Source: Bacteroidota bacterium
GTDB taxonomy: Bacteria > Bacteroidota > Bacteroidia > Chitinophagales > Chitinophagaceae
Direction: 5' to 3'
Length of the DNA stretch: 42,056 bases
NCBI GenBank assembly: GCA_005789565.1
Contig: SXXL01000078.1
Span: 1-42,056, forward strand
Position numbers and translations under genes: made by a program. Shown here in pieces: positions 14,219 through 23,231 of the stretch. Position 1 is the stretch's first letter; every line of letters begins with the position of its first letter. The notes under the pieces were generated by a model, which did no database searches, was not told where the DNA came from, and worked only from the letters and a program-made list of their open reading frames with translations.

Positions 14219-14986
14219 ATGTTGCAACTGACCAAGCCCCTGGCATTCATCGACTTGGAAACCACCGGGGTCAACCTCGGAAACGACCGGATCGTCGAGA
14301 TCGCCATCGTCAAGATCCTCACCGATGGCACCCGCAGCGTCAAGCGGAAACTCATCAATCCCGAGATGCCCATTCCCGCCGCCTCCAGTGCCGTTCACGG
14401 CATCACCGATGAAATGGTCAAAGACGCCCCCACCTTCAAGCAGCTCGCGCAAGAGATCAAACAAATGCTCGATGGCTGCGACCTGGCCGGCTATAATTCC
14501 AACCGATTCGACATTCCCCTGCTGATGGAAGAGTTCCTTCGGGCACAGGTAGATTTTGATATGAAAGGTCGGCGGCTGCTCGACGTGCAAGCCATTTTTT
14601 ATAAAATGGAACCCCGTACCCTTGGCGCTGCCTATAAATTTTATTGCGAAAAGGTGTTGGAAGACGCTCACAGCGCCGAAGCAGATGCTACGGCAACGTA
14701 CGAGGTCCTGCAGGCACAAGTAGAACGATATCCCCAACTCGGTAATAATGTCGACAGCATCCTCAAGACCATCGGCGAGGAACCCATCGTCGATTTTGCT
14801 CGACGCTTCATCTGGGAAAACGGTGTCGAGGTATTCAATTTCGGAAAATACAAAGGCAAACCCGTGGCCGACGTGCTGCGAACCGAACCCCAGTATTACG
14901 ATTGGATGATGAAAGGCGACTTTCCCCAACACACCAAACAAAAGCTGACCGAGATCTATACCCGAACCCTGCTCAAGAAAACCTAG
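14219..14986 (+). CDS. DnaQ-like 3'-5' exonuclease (DEDDh)
   Basis: This 255-residue protein has an RNase T/DnaQ exonuclease domain with all DEDDh residues: Asp12 and Glu14 (FIDLETTGVNL), an Asp in GYNSNRFDIPLL, and His and Asp in AHSAEADATATYEV. A C-terminal module of about 60 residues (FNFGKYKGKPVADVL and YYDWMMKGDFPQHTK) resembles the C-terminal domain of exodeoxyribonuclease X-type proteins. The family is often annotated as DNA polymerase III epsilon, but without a polymerase context it is better called a stand-alone repair or processing exonuclease. I took the ATG at 14219: a longer frame from 13985 would overlap the opposing lipoprotein and ytxJ genes. A near-match box TACCTTTA lies at 14193-14200. 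Confidence 0.9.
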   Translation: MLQLTKPLAFIDLETTGVNLGNDRIVEIAIVKILTDGTRSVKRKLINPEMPIPAASSAVHGITDEMVKDAPTFKQLAQEIKQMLDGCDLAGYNSNRFDIPLLMEEFLRAQVDFDMKGRRLLDVQAIFYKMEPRTLGAAYKFYCEKVLEDAHSAEADATATYEVLQAQVERYPQLGNNVDSILKTIGEEPIVDFARRFIWENGVEVFNFGKYKGKPVADVLRTEPQYYDWMMKGDFPQHTKQKLTEIYTRTLLKKT

Positions 14987-14990
14987 CCAC

Positions 14991-15713
14991 TTGCCCAGCA
15001 CCCTGGTCATCATCCCTACCTACAACGAGCGGGAGAATATACCTCCCCTGCTGGAAAAAGTGTTTTCACTGGTCACCGGCTTCCACGTGCTGATCGTTGA
15101 CGACGGTTCACCCGACGGAACAGCCTCCCTCGTGCAAGAACTCCAACCCCGCTATGCCGACCGATTATTTTTATTGCAACGAAGCGGTAAGTTAGGATTG
15201 GGCACCGCATACCTGACCGGATTCCAATGGGGACTGGAACAGGGGTATCAATATCTTTTTGAGATGGATGCCGATTTTTCCCACGATCCCAACGACCTGC
15301 CCCGGTTGCTGGAAGCCTGCGAAAAACAAGGCGCCGATCTTTCAGTAGGCTCCCGTTATGTGAAGGGCGGCGGCGTTCAAAATTGGCCCTTCAATCGCAT
15401 CGCGTTATCAAAAGGCGCATCGCTCTATACCCGGCTCATCACCGGTATGCCGATCAAAGACCCCACGGCCGGATTCATGTGCTACAGCCGAAACGTACTG
15501 CAGCAACTGGACCTCCACAAGATCCGATTTGTCGGCTATGCCTTCCAGATCGAAATGAAATACAAAGCCTGGCGCGCCGGATTCAAGATCCAAGAAGTCC
15601 CTATTCTTTTCAAGGACCGAACCCATGGCCAATCCAAAATGCATCGAGGCATCATCGAAGAAGGTATCTGGGGCGTTCTCAAGCTTCGTTGGCATGCCTG
15701 GTGGGGCAATTGA
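14991..15713 (+). CDS. Polyprenol monophosphomannose synthase (DPM1-like GT2)
   Basis: This 240-residue GT-A glycosyltransferase of family 2 transfers mannose (or another hexose) from the nucleotide sugar to polyprenyl phosphate at the cytoplasmic face of the membrane. It provides lipid-linked sugar for later transfer across the membrane. Motifs: LVIIPTYNERENIPPLL, VDDGSPDGTA, the DxD-type EMDADFSHDP, and GSRYVKGGGVQNWPFNR. There are no membrane helices, as in the short DPM1-like class. The start is TTG at 14991, four bases after the exonuclease stop; the next in-frame ATG would delete the nucleotide-binding motif. It is likely co-transcribed with the exonuclease and EamA genes. Confidence 0.92.
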   Translation: MPSTLVIIPTYNERENIPPLLEKVFSLVTGFHVLIVDDGSPDGTASLVQELQPRYADRLFLLQRSGKLGLGTAYLTGFQWGLEQGYQYLFEMDADFSHDPNDLPRLLEACEKQGADLSVGSRYVKGGGVQNWPFNRIALSKGASLYTRLITGMPIKDPTAGFMCYSRNVLQQLDLHKIRFVGYAFQIEMKYKAWRAGFKIQEVPILFKDRTHGQSKMHRGIIEEGIWGVLKLRWHAWWGN

Positions 15714-15725
15714 TAACCATTCCTC

Positions 15726-16598
15726 TTGAAAAAAGCCTACCTACAACTGCACGTGGCCGTACTCTTGGCGGGGTTCACCGGCATTCTGGGTCGGCTGATC
15801 GAACTCAACGAAGCCTGGCTGGTCTGGTATCGGGTGGGACTGACCGCCCTTGCGTTCTGGGTGCTTTTGTTATTTCGAAAGGAAAACGTTCGGATCGGAT
15901 GGAAAACGATTCTTTCCATCATGGCCGTCGGGGTCGTGGCCACCACGCACTGGCTAACCTTCTACGGATCCATCAAATATGCTAACGTATCCATCGCGCT
16001 GGTCTGCTTTGCTTCCATCGGATTTTTTACCGCGTTGTTCGAGCCGTTGCTGTTGGGTACCAAATTTCGCTGGGTGGAAGGGGCGTTGGGATTGTTGATC
16101 CTCTTAGGGATCTACCTGATCTTTCTTTTCGATTGGCAATACCGAACCGGGATCCTGTTGGGAATGATCTCCGCGGTGTTTGCCTCCCTGTTTCCCATCT
16201 GGAACCGATATTTCTTGCGCGAGGTTTCCGCCACCTCCTTGTTAGCTTGGCAACAGACCGGCGGATTTCTTTTTCTGTCGGCGATCCTGCCCATTTATCT
16301 TTCGTACTCTACCATCGGCACGCATGTTCCATCACTAAGCGATTGGGCCTGGTTGCTTTTTCTAGTGCTTGGTTGCTCCGTTTGGGCCTTTCAGCTTTCC
16401 GCTGCCGCCCTGAAAAAACTTTCCGCTTTTACGGTGAATCTCAGTTTCGGACTGGAACCGATCTACGGAATACTGCTGGCCTTTTGGATCTACCGCGAGG
16501 ATAAACTGCTCCACCCGGGATTTTACCTGGGGGCCTTCATCATTTTGATGGCCCTACTAGCCCATGCCTGGATTTCCTTTCGAACCCAAAAGAAATAA
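15726..16598 (+). CDS. EamA/DMT-family transporter
   Basis: This 290-residue integral membrane protein has about ten hydrophobic segments arranged as two EamA repeats (for example LHVAVLLAGFTGILGRLIEL at the start and a second repeat from about residue 145, GILLGMISAVFASLFPIWNR). Members of the drug/metabolite transporter superfamily move small metabolites or amino acids; the substrate is not predictable. The start is TTG at 15726, giving MKKAYLQLHVAV, which precedes the first membrane helix at the usual distance. It is 12 bases after the mannosyltransferase stop. Confidence 0.88.
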   Translation: MKKAYLQLHVAVLLAGFTGILGRLIELNEAWLVWYRVGLTALAFWVLLLFRKENVRIGWKTILSIMAVGVVATTHWLTFYGSIKYANVSIALVCFASIGFFTALFEPLLLGTKFRWVEGALGLLILLGIYLIFLFDWQYRTGILLGMISAVFASLFPIWNRYFLREVSATSLLAWQQTGGFLFLSAILPIYLSYSTIGTHVPSLSDWAWLLFLVLGCSVWAFQLSAAALKKLSAFTVNLSFGLEPIYGILLAFWIYREDKLLHPGFYLGAFIILMALLAHAWISFRTQKK

Positions 16599-16612
16599 AT
16601 AACTTTCCCAAA

Positions 16613-16654
16613 CTTCATTCTTCATCCTTCACCCTTCACCCTTCAACCTCCTCT
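16613..16654 (+). repeat. 7-base-period tandem repeat ending at the S9 peptidase start codon
   Basis: Six consecutive heptamers run directly into the ATG at 16655: CTTCATT, CTTCATC, CTTCACC, CTTCACC, CTTCAAC, CTCCTCT. The strand is pure pyrimidine plus A, with no G. A near-match -7 box TAACTTTC lies at 16600-16607, so the repeat would form the 5' leader of the mRNA. Confidence 0.75.
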
Positions 16655-19606
16655 ATGCTTCGAGCTACTTTACTGCTGTTGACAGGATGTGTACTCAGCT
16701 TTTCTGCTGCTGCTCAAAAAAAACCGCTGGACCATACCGTGTACGATGGATGGCAACGGGTGGGCGAGAAGCAGGTTAGTTCCAATGGTAACTGGGTAGC
16801 CTATACGGTCGATCTCCAGGAAGGAGACGGCAATCTGTTTTGGAAAGGGCTGGGGGAGCGATCCACCGAGCGAAATACCCCCCGCGGGTATAATCTCCAA
16901 TTCGAACCCAACGGTCAGTTTCTATTTGCCAAAGTAAAACCGCCGTTCGCAGATACCCGAGCGGCCAAGATCAAAAAGAAGAAACCGGAGGAGATGCCGA
17001 AGGATTCTTTTCTGATGGTCGACCTGACCCGTGATTCACTCCGAAAGATCGCAAACGTCAAGAGCTATAAATTCCCCGACTCCACCGGCGGTTGGGTGGC
17101 CTGGCACCTGGAGAAAATGCCAATGGCCAAACCAAAAAAAGCAGTAGCTCCGCCAGATAACCGTTTGGATAGTTTGGGAAGGGTCATCGACTCCTTGCAA
17201 AAACAGATCCAGCTTTTATCCGCTCCCCCTGCCACCAAGAAAAAGAAGCGGGACGAGGAAGACCCGTGGGATGCGGACGAGGAGTCCGGTCCCGGTGCTG
17301 CAAACGAGGTTGGATCCGATCTGGTGGTGATGAATCTTCAAACGGGCAAACAACGAACGATCTCTCGGGTACTCGACTACCAGTTCAGCAAAAAAGGAAA
17401 TCGGTTGGCGATCGAATGTTCCTATGATCCGTCGGATAGTACCAACCAAAACCGGGTGTGGTGTCTTGATCTGACATCCGACTCCTTGTACAACGTGAGC
17501 CGCGGTGGCAACGATTTTCGTCAATTCGTATTTAATGAGGACGGATCTCAATTGGTCTTTCTCGCCGAGCGGGATGCCCGCCCCAAAGAGCTGCTGAAAT
17601 ACTACCGACTCTGGCACTACCGACTGGGGATGGACTCCGCCAGGATCTTGGTCGATCGACACAGCGCCGGCATGCCGCTCGGACATGCACCCAGCGAGTA
17701 TGCTCAACTGAAATTCAGTCCCAGCGGAAAACGCCTATTCCTGGGCACCGCTCCCATCCAGCCCGCCAAAGACACCAGTCGCATCGAGATCGATCAAGTC
17801 AAGCTGGATGTCTGGCATTACAATGATGATTATCTGCAAACGCAGCAATTGGCCAACCTCTCCCGCGATCTCCAACGCAATTATTTGGCCTACGTCGATC
17901 TGGAGTCCGGAAAACTCATTCAGCTGGCAAATGCCTCCATGACACAAGTCCTCCTCAGCCGGGATGGGGATGGCGATGTTTTCTACGGCCTGGCCGATAG
18001 TGGCTACCGATTGGTGAGTCAGTGGACAGGCCGAACCGACCGCGATATCTATACGATTGAAGCAGCTACGGGGGTTCGTAAAATGATCACTCATGATCTT
18101 GCTGCCGTGATCGGTGCGGCAAATGTTTCACCGCAGGGGAATGCACTGGTTTGGTACGACCTGCGAAAAAGACAATATCAACTTTGGGATGGGGCGGCCA
18201 TTCGCACGATCTCCAAAGCCATCCAGTTTCCGCTGTGGGACGAAGACAACGACGTACCCGACGATCCGATGCCCCACGGATTCATCGGCTGGCTGTCCAC
18301 TGGTTCTGCCTGCTTGGTGTACGATCGATATGATATCTGGCAATTGGATACGGCCCGTCAATCCAAACCCTTACGCTTGACCGATCGGGGAAGAGAGAAC
18401 AAACGCCGATACCGGGTGCTTCGGTTGCAAACTGAGGAGCGGGCCTGGACGGCGGGACAAACCATCGCCCTACGCGGTTTTCAGGAAGTCGATAAAAAAG
18501 AATCATTGATCGAGGCTGTTTGGGATGGCAACAAACTGTTGCTCACCCCCCTCACGAATTTTCAACCCAACCTGATCGGCTCGGTGCAAAAATCCCGACA
18601 GGCCGATCGCTGGATCTTCACCTTGGAAAATTATAAGCAATCACCCGATCTCTACACCCGGGTGCGTGCAAACGCCACGGAAGATCCCTTGAAGCTGACA
18701 AGTCTGAACCCGCAACAAGAACAATACAATTGGGGAACGGCAGAGCTTTATTCCTGGCGATCGATCGATGGCAAGCCAGCTACCGGCGTATTGTACAAGC
18801 CGGAAGATTTCGATCCGAAGAAGAAATATCCCCTGATCCTTTATTTCTATGAAACCCATACGGATGCCTTGCATCAGTATATTCCTCCTACGCCCACCGG
18901 TAGTCGCCTGAACATCTCCTTCTTTGTGAGCCGGGGTTATGTGGTTTGCTCACCGGATATCCGATACACGACCGGGCAACCGGCGCAAAGTGCCTATAAT
19001 TATGTAGTCAGTGCCGCCCGATCCCTGGCGGCCAAGCCATGGATCGATGGGAAGAACATGGGTATACAGGGACAAAGCTGGGGAGGCATACAAGTGGCAC
19101 AGCTGGTAACCATGACCAATCTTTTCAAAGCAGCCTGGTCGGGTGCACCAGTGGCCAATATGACCAGTGCCTATGGCGGGATCCGATGGGAGAGTGGACT
19201 GAATCGTCAGTTCCAATACGAGAAATCACAGAGTCGGATCGGAGCCACGCTTTGGGAGCGACCGGATCTCTATATCAAAAATTCACCGCTGTTTCACGTT
19301 CCCAAGATCCAAACTCCGATGGTCATCATGGCCAACGATGCCGATGGAGCCGTTCCCTGGTATCAGGGTATTGAGCTATTCACGGCCATGCGGCGTTTGA
19401 ATAAACCCGTCTGGATGTTGAATTACAATGGCGAAGCCCACAATTTACGCGAGCGAAAAAATCAAAAAGACATCTCGCAGCGTGAGCAACAATTCTTTGA
19501 TTGGTTGCTGAAGGGAGAAAAGCCACCCAAATGGATCACAGACGGGATTCCGGCTACCCAAAAAGGAAGAGAATGGGGTCTGGAGCTCGTCGATGAAAAA
19601 GAATGA
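16655..19606 (+). CDS. Exported S9-family serine peptidase (prolyl oligopeptidase type)
   Basis: This 983-residue protein has a signal peptide (about residues 1-21, ending SFSAAAQ), a beta-propeller-like region to about residue 690 and a C-terminal alpha/beta-hydrolase domain. The catalytic triad is Ser808 (IQGQSWGGIQVA), Asp897 (NDADGAVPWYQG) and His929 (NGEAHNLRERKN). S9 enzymes cut oligopeptides, often after Pro or Ala, or as dipeptidyl peptidases; this one would act in the periplasm or outside. A charged insert at residues 158-217, with a short coiled-coil-like stretch (LDSLGRVIDSLQKQIQLL) and Lys/Asp/Glu clusters, interrupts the propeller. The stop faces the E2 gene with nine bases between. 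Confidence 0.92.
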   Translation: MLRATLLLLTGCVLSFSAAAQKKPLDHTVYDGWQRVGEKQVSSNGNWVAYTVDLQEGDGNLFWKGLGERSTERNTPRGYNLQFEPNGQFLFAKVKPPFADTRAAKIKKKKPEEMPKDSFLMVDLTRDSLRKIANVKSYKFPDSTGGWVAWHLEKMPMAKPKKAVAPPDNRLDSLGRVIDSLQKQIQLLSAPPATKKKKRDEEDPWDADEESGPGAANEVGSDLVVMNLQTGKQRTISRVLDYQFSKKGNRLAIECSYDPSDSTNQNRVWCLDLTSDSLYNVSRGGNDFRQFVFNEDGSQLVFLAERDARPKELLKYYRLWHYRLGMDSARILVDRHSAGMPLGHAPSEYAQLKFSPSGKRLFLGTAPIQPAKDTSRIEIDQVKLDVWHYNDDYLQTQQLANLSRDLQRNYLAYVDLESGKLIQLANASMTQVLLSRDGDGDVFYGLADSGYRLVSQWTGRTDRDIYTIEAATGVRKMITHDLAAVIGAANVSPQGNALVWYDLRKRQYQLWDGAAIRTISKAIQFPLWDEDNDVPDDPMPHGFIGWLSTGSACLVYDRYDIWQLDTARQSKPLRLTDRGRENKRRYRVLRLQTEERAWTAGQTIALRGFQEVDKKESLIEAVWDGNKLLLTPLTNFQPNLIGSVQKSRQADRWIFTLENYKQSPDLYTRVRANATEDPLKLTSLNPQQEQYNWGTAELYSWRSIDGKPATGVLYKPEDFDPKKKYPLILYFYETHTDALHQYIPPTPTGSRLNISFFVSRGYVVCSPDIRYTTGQPAQSAYNYVVSAARSLAAKPWIDGKNMGIQGQSWGGIQVAQLVTMTNLFKAAWSGAPVANMTSAYGGIRWESGLNRQFQYEKSQSRIGATLWERPDLYIKNSPLFHVPKIQTPMVIMANDADGAVPWYQGIELFTAMRRLNKPVWMLNYNGEAHNLRERKNQKDISQREQQFFDWLLKGEKPPKWITDGIPATQKGREWGLELVDEKE

Positions 19607-19615
19607 GGAGCTGCT

Positions 19616-20929
19616 TTAGAAATCTCGAGCCGGATCGAAGTTCTCCAATTCCTTTGCCACGGCGGTGAGGAATGTTGCACCCAAACTTCCATCCACGATG
19701 CGGTGGTCGTAGCTCATGCTCAGGTACATCATGTGTCGGATAGCGATGCTGTCGCCAGCCGGAGTTTCGACCACAACCGGACGTTTCTTGATCGCACCCA
19801 CGGCCAAGATCGCCACTTGGGGCTGATTGATGATGGGCGTGCCCATGAGACTGCCGAAGGTTCCCACATTGGTCAGCGTGAACGTACCGCCGGTGGTATC
19901 ATCCACTTTTAGTTTTCCGTTGCGGGCGGCATCGGCCAGCTGATTGACTTGTTTGGTGAGTCCGACTAGATTCAACTGGTCGGCATTTTTAATGACGGGC
20001 ACAATGAGATTCCCGGAAGGCAGGGCCGTGGCCATGCCGATATTGATATCCTTTTTGATCAGGATGTGATGATTGTCGACAGAGCTGTTGATTAGGGGGA
20101 ATTTTTTGATACACCGGACGATCGCTTCGATGAACAACGGTGTGAAGGTGATCTTGGTGCCTTCTCTCTTTTCAAATTCCTTTTTGCATTTCTCACGCCA
20201 CATCACCAGGTTGGTGACATCGGCTTCGGTGAAGCTGGTAACGTGCGGACTGGTTTGCTTGCTGCGCACCATGTGGTCGGCGATCAGGCGACGCATGCGG
20301 TCCATTTCCACCACCTCTACATTGCCGGACGCCACCGGTGCAGGAAGTGACGTTTCCGGGGCGATCTGTTGGATGGGTACGCGCATCTCTGCGGATGCCA
20401 CTGGTTGCGGCAGTTTGGTTCCAGTCCCCCGTTGTGCCACATATTGTAAAATATCTTTTTTGGTCACCCGCCCCTCATTGCCCGTTCCGGGCACGGCTTC
20501 CAATTCAGCCATCGATACCCCTTCGCTGGCAGCGATATTCAGTACCAGCGGCGAGTAAAAACGATTGGGTTGTGTGTTGGTGATCAAGACAGGTTTGGGC
20601 AGCGGCGTGGTGGTAGGTTTGGATTCCAGCACCACCGCTTCCTGGATTGGCGTGGGAGTTGGCGCAGGGGTTGAGACCGGTTCGGCAGCACCGGTTCGGA
20701 TGCGTGCGATCACGGAGCCGATGGGAACAACATCATTCACTTTCCACAAGATCTCCTCGATCACGCCGGCCGTGGTGCTGGGCACCTCGCTGTCTACTTT
20801 ATCGGTCGCGATCTCCAGGACGGTCTCGTCGAGCGCCACCGAGTCGCCGGGTTGTTTATGCCACTTCAGAATGGTGGCTTCCATGATGCTTTCGCCCAGC
20901 TTGGGCATGACGAGATCGACCAGAGCCAT
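19616..20929 (-). CDS. 2-oxoacid dehydrogenase dihydrolipoyl acyltransferase (E2)
   Basis: This 437-residue core subunit of a 2-oxoacid dehydrogenase complex has one lipoyl domain at the N-terminus (lipoylated Lys44 in EIATDKVDSEVP), a Pro-rich linker, and a peripheral-subunit-binding domain near residues 130-170 (LNIAASEGVSMAELEAVPGT then GRVTKKDIL). The C-terminal catalytic acyltransferase domain has the active-site His409 and Asp413 (SMSYDHRIVDG). One lipoyl domain and a single PSBD fit branched-chain or 2-oxoglutarate type E2; pyruvate E2 of this phylum often has two lipoyl domains. The true substrate is uncertain. The start is ATG 20929 (MALVDLVMPKLGES); longer frames run into cinA. LpdA for such complexes is encoded at 32670-34073. 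Confidence 0.92.
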   Translation of the reverse strand: MALVDLVMPKLGESIMEATILKWHKQPGDSVALDETVLEIATDKVDSEVPSTTAGVIEEILWKVNDVVPIGSVIARIRTGAAEPVSTPAPTPTPIQEAVVLESKPTTTPLPKPVLITNTQPNRFYSPLVLNIAASEGVSMAELEAVPGTGNEGRVTKKDILQYVAQRGTGTKLPQPVASAEMRVPIQQIAPETSLPAPVASGNVEVVEMDRMRRLIADHMVRSKQTSPHVTSFTEADVTNLVMWREKCKKEFEKREGTKITFTPLFIEAIVRCIKKFPLINSSVDNHHILIKKDINIGMATALPSGNLIVPVIKNADQLNLVGLTKQVNQLADAARNGKLKVDDTTGGTFTLTNVGTFGSLMGTPIINQPQVAILAVGAIKKRPVVVETPAGDSIAIRHMMYLSMSYDHRIVDGSLGATFLTAVAKELENFDPARDF

Positions 20930-20973
20930 AGTGTTTTTTTGTCGGCGTAAAGGTAGGGAATTCGACCGCTTCG

Positions 20974-22245
20974 CTAACCCTCGTTCGTCCGAAGTAGTTC
21001 CCACAGCATCAATAAGCATTGATGGGTGGTAATGACGGTGTTCCGGGACCGGTCGAACCGTAAGTTCAGTTGGCGGGTGATGATACGTTGGCGAGATCCG
21101 GCGGCGATCCAAACGGTACCGACTGGTTTTTCGGGGGTTGCCCCGCCGGGTCCCAGGATGCCGCTGACCGAAACCATGAAATCGGTTCCCAATCGTTTGA
21201 GTCCCCCGTGAATCATCTCCGTCACGGCTTTTTCGCTGACCGCTCCCACGGTCACCAGCGTTTCCTGTTGTACATCCAGCAGTTCTACTTTGATGCGGTT
21301 GGCATAGCTGACCACACTTCCGATGAAATATTCCGAGGATCCGGGAACGGAGGTGAGGAGCTGAGCGATGCTGCCGCCGGTACAACTTTCTGCCGTCCCC
21401 AAAGTTTTTTTATGTTTTCTCAACCAGTTTCCGATCAGTACTTCCAAGTTGATATCCGCATCCGTCACCAGCCAGGTGTTGACCGCTGCCGCCAGCCGTG
21501 GAAAGGCCTCTTCGATCAGGGCGTTGCCCTCCGACTCGGAAGCGCCGATATAGGTAAGCCGAAGTTTGACCATGCCAAACTTGGGCAGGTAGGCCAGCTT
21601 GATGGAATTGGATAAAGTAGATTCGAACTCGGTCAGGGCTTCTGCTAAGATCGATTCACCGGCACCGGCCGTCAGCAACGTACGGTGCAGGATGCTGGCC
21701 ATTTTCCATTCTCGGACGACTCGTGGGATCACCTGTTCGGTGATCAGTCGTTTCATCTCGGCGGGAACGCCCGGCAAGGAGATGAAAACTTTTCCATTTT
21801 TTCGGAACAGCATGCCCGGGGCAGTTCCAATGGCGTTGGGTAGTACCTCGCAAACGTCGGGCACGTCGGCTTGACGGATGTTTCGGTCCAGCAGGGGGCC
21901 GGGACGGCGATAAACTTCTTTGAATAGATACTCGATGTGTCGCAGCACGGATTCATCTTGGATCAATTTTCCGCCGAAGTATTCACAGAGTAGCGGCTTG
22001 GTGATATCGTCGGAGGTGGGGCCCAATCCACCCGTGATCAACACAAGGTCGGATGTTTGGGATTCTTGGTCCAGCGCCTGCCAAATATCATCATATCGAT
22101 CCCCGACGGCCACCCGGCGCCGTACCCACATACCGATTTGATTCAGTTCTTGTGCGATGAAGGCACTGTTGGTATCGATGGTTTGGCCGATCAGCAATTC
22201 ATCGCCGATGGTGATGATGGACGCGGTAGGCAGGGCGGTTGACAT
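20974..22245 (-). CDS. cinA: CinA-family protein (nicotinamide-nucleotide amidase type)
   Basis: This 423-residue two-domain protein has an N-terminal MoCF-biosynthesis-like domain (ITIGDELLIGQTIDTNSAFI, then LVLITGGLGPTSDDITK and SLPGVPAEMKRL). The C-terminal CinA domain has the amidase signature GTAESCTGGSIAQLLTSVPG, followed by VVSYANRIKVELL and SVSGILGPGGATPEKPVGTV. CinA proteins hydrolyse NMN to nicotinate mononucleotide and, through the N-terminal domain, ADP-ribose in some species, so they recycle pyridine nucleotides in the cytoplasm. The start is ATG 22245; longer frames enter the M50 gene. It carries its own promoter inside the end of that gene. Confidence 0.93.
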   Translation of the reverse strand: MSTALPTASIITIGDELLIGQTIDTNSAFIAQELNQIGMWVRRRVAVGDRYDDIWQALDQESQTSDLVLITGGLGPTSDDITKPLLCEYFGGKLIQDESVLRHIEYLFKEVYRRPGPLLDRNIRQADVPDVCEVLPNAIGTAPGMLFRKNGKVFISLPGVPAEMKRLITEQVIPRVVREWKMASILHRTLLTAGAGESILAEALTEFESTLSNSIKLAYLPKFGMVKLRLTYIGASESEGNALIEEAFPRLAAAVNTWLVTDADINLEVLIGNWLRKHKKTLGTAESCTGGSIAQLLTSVPGSSEYFIGSVVSYANRIKVELLDVQQETLVTVGAVSEKAVTEMIHGGLKRLGTDFMVSVSGILGPGGATPEKPVGTVWIAAGSRQRIITRQLNLRFDRSRNTVITTHQCLLMLWELLRTNEG

Positions 22246-22255
22246 AAGGAGCCTG

Positions 22256-22287
22256 CAAAAGTAGTTCTTTCCCTTTACCCTAGCCAA
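22256..22287 (-). promoter_or_regulatory. Internal promoter for cinA
   Basis: On the minus strand TTG (22285-22287) and TACTTTTG (22256-22263) are 21 bases apart, a full match to TTG-N17..23-TAnnTTTG. The -33 element lies within the last codons of the upstream M50 gene. The -7 box ends 10 bases before the cinA ATG. Confidence 0.62.
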
Positions 22288-23231
22288 ATCCAAAGTGGGA
22301 AGGCGACGCTTGCTACCCAGAGAAGGAGGATCCCGATCTTGGCTACGACCGAGAGGTCTTGTATCAGGGTTCGATGGAGTTGGGATTCGACGGCTGCTTG
22401 GATCTGTGGCTCGGCCGGGGCATATGTTTCCAGGTGTTCTCCGGCCAGTGCCTGAATTGTTTTGTTTTCCTCGATCAAGATCCGTCGGATCCGCCAATAA
22501 TCGATGTCGGGCAGGGCCTCATAATCAATCTCGGTTTCAATACCGCTGGCGGCCATTCTTTTATCCACTCGCTGGTCGGCTGCACTTTTCCATAACCGAA
22601 ATAGCAATCCGATCGGAATGATCAACAGCAAATAGAGCTGGTATTGTATGGCCAGATAACTCATGAAGGCGGCGGAGAGCAGTACAAACAGTTTGCTGAC
22701 CCAACCTTCCTCATCCAAAAAAACACGATTCAATAATTGTCCGCCGTCGAGCGGATAAACCGGCAGCAGGTTCAGTCCGTTCAGTACCACCAAAAACAGC
22801 ATCAGGTTTTTTAGGTTGATGTCGAACGGGCCCGGGTAGGGGATCAAGCCATTTTTCATCAATAGGTAGAGCATGGCACCCAGCAGCATGCCTGGCAGGG
22901 GACCGGCCAGCAGTACGATGGCTGATTCGCGCTGGGTAACGACGCGTTTGGATCCGGAGACATAGGCACCGAGCAGGGGTAGAAAAAAAACGCCCAGGTC
23001 GCGGTAGCCCACTTGTCGCATCGCTACAAAGTGGCCGCCCTCGTGTAACAGAAGCACGAACGTGATGAGTAGCAAATTTTCCAGATCTCCCAGCAGCCAA
23101 TACCCCGCCAACAGATAGAGCAGCAAACTCAACAACGAGCGACCGATGGGAGAGGACTGAGCGGGTGGCGGGGCCGGAAATTTAGGAAGGGGTCCCTGCG
23201 CGGAAGAAAATATGTCGGACGGTTCAGTCAA
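22275..23231 (-). CDS. Site-2 protease family protein (M50)
   Basis: This 318-residue membrane protein has the zinc-protease motif HEGGH (His63, Glu64, His67) in the hydrophobic segment LLLITFVLLLHEGGHFVAM. A second motif, LLPVYPLDGGQLLNRV, supplies the third zinc ligand. Hydrophobic segments before and after, and one near the C-terminus (IGILLLWVASVAFPLWIWLG), make it an intramembrane protease of the S2P class without a PDZ domain, distinct from RseP at 11225-12595. Substrates are unknown. The N-terminus is Pro/Ser-rich and cytosolic. The start is TTG 23231, overlapping the thioesterase stop by eight bases; no good ATG precedes the membrane part. Confidence 0.85.
   Translation of the reverse strand: MTEPSDIFSSAQGPLPKFPAPPPAQSSPIGRSLLSLLLYLLAGYWLLGDLENLLLITFVLLLHEGGHFVAMRQVGYRDLGVFFLPLLGAYVSGSKRVVTQRESAIVLLAGPLPGMLLGAMLYLLMKNGLIPYPGPFDINLKNLMLFLVVLNGLNLLPVYPLDGGQLLNRVFLDEEGWVSKLFVLLSAAFMSYLAIQYQLYLLLIIPIGLLFRLWKSAADQRVDKRMAASGIETEIDYEALPDIDYWRIRRILIEENKTIQALAGEHLETYAPAEPQIQAAVESQLHRTLIQDLSVVAKIGILLLWVASVAFPLWIWLG

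Noticed and set aside
14213-15013. 266-residue minus-strand frame
   Set aside because: It opposes the DnaQ-like exonuclease, whose DEDDh residues are all on the plus strand; the minus frame has only low-complexity Gly/His stretches.
20930-21385. Long N-terminal extension of the E2 frame
   Set aside because: The extension lies inside cinA and has no lipoyl-like sequence; the normal E2 N-terminus MALVDLVMPKLGES starts at 20929.
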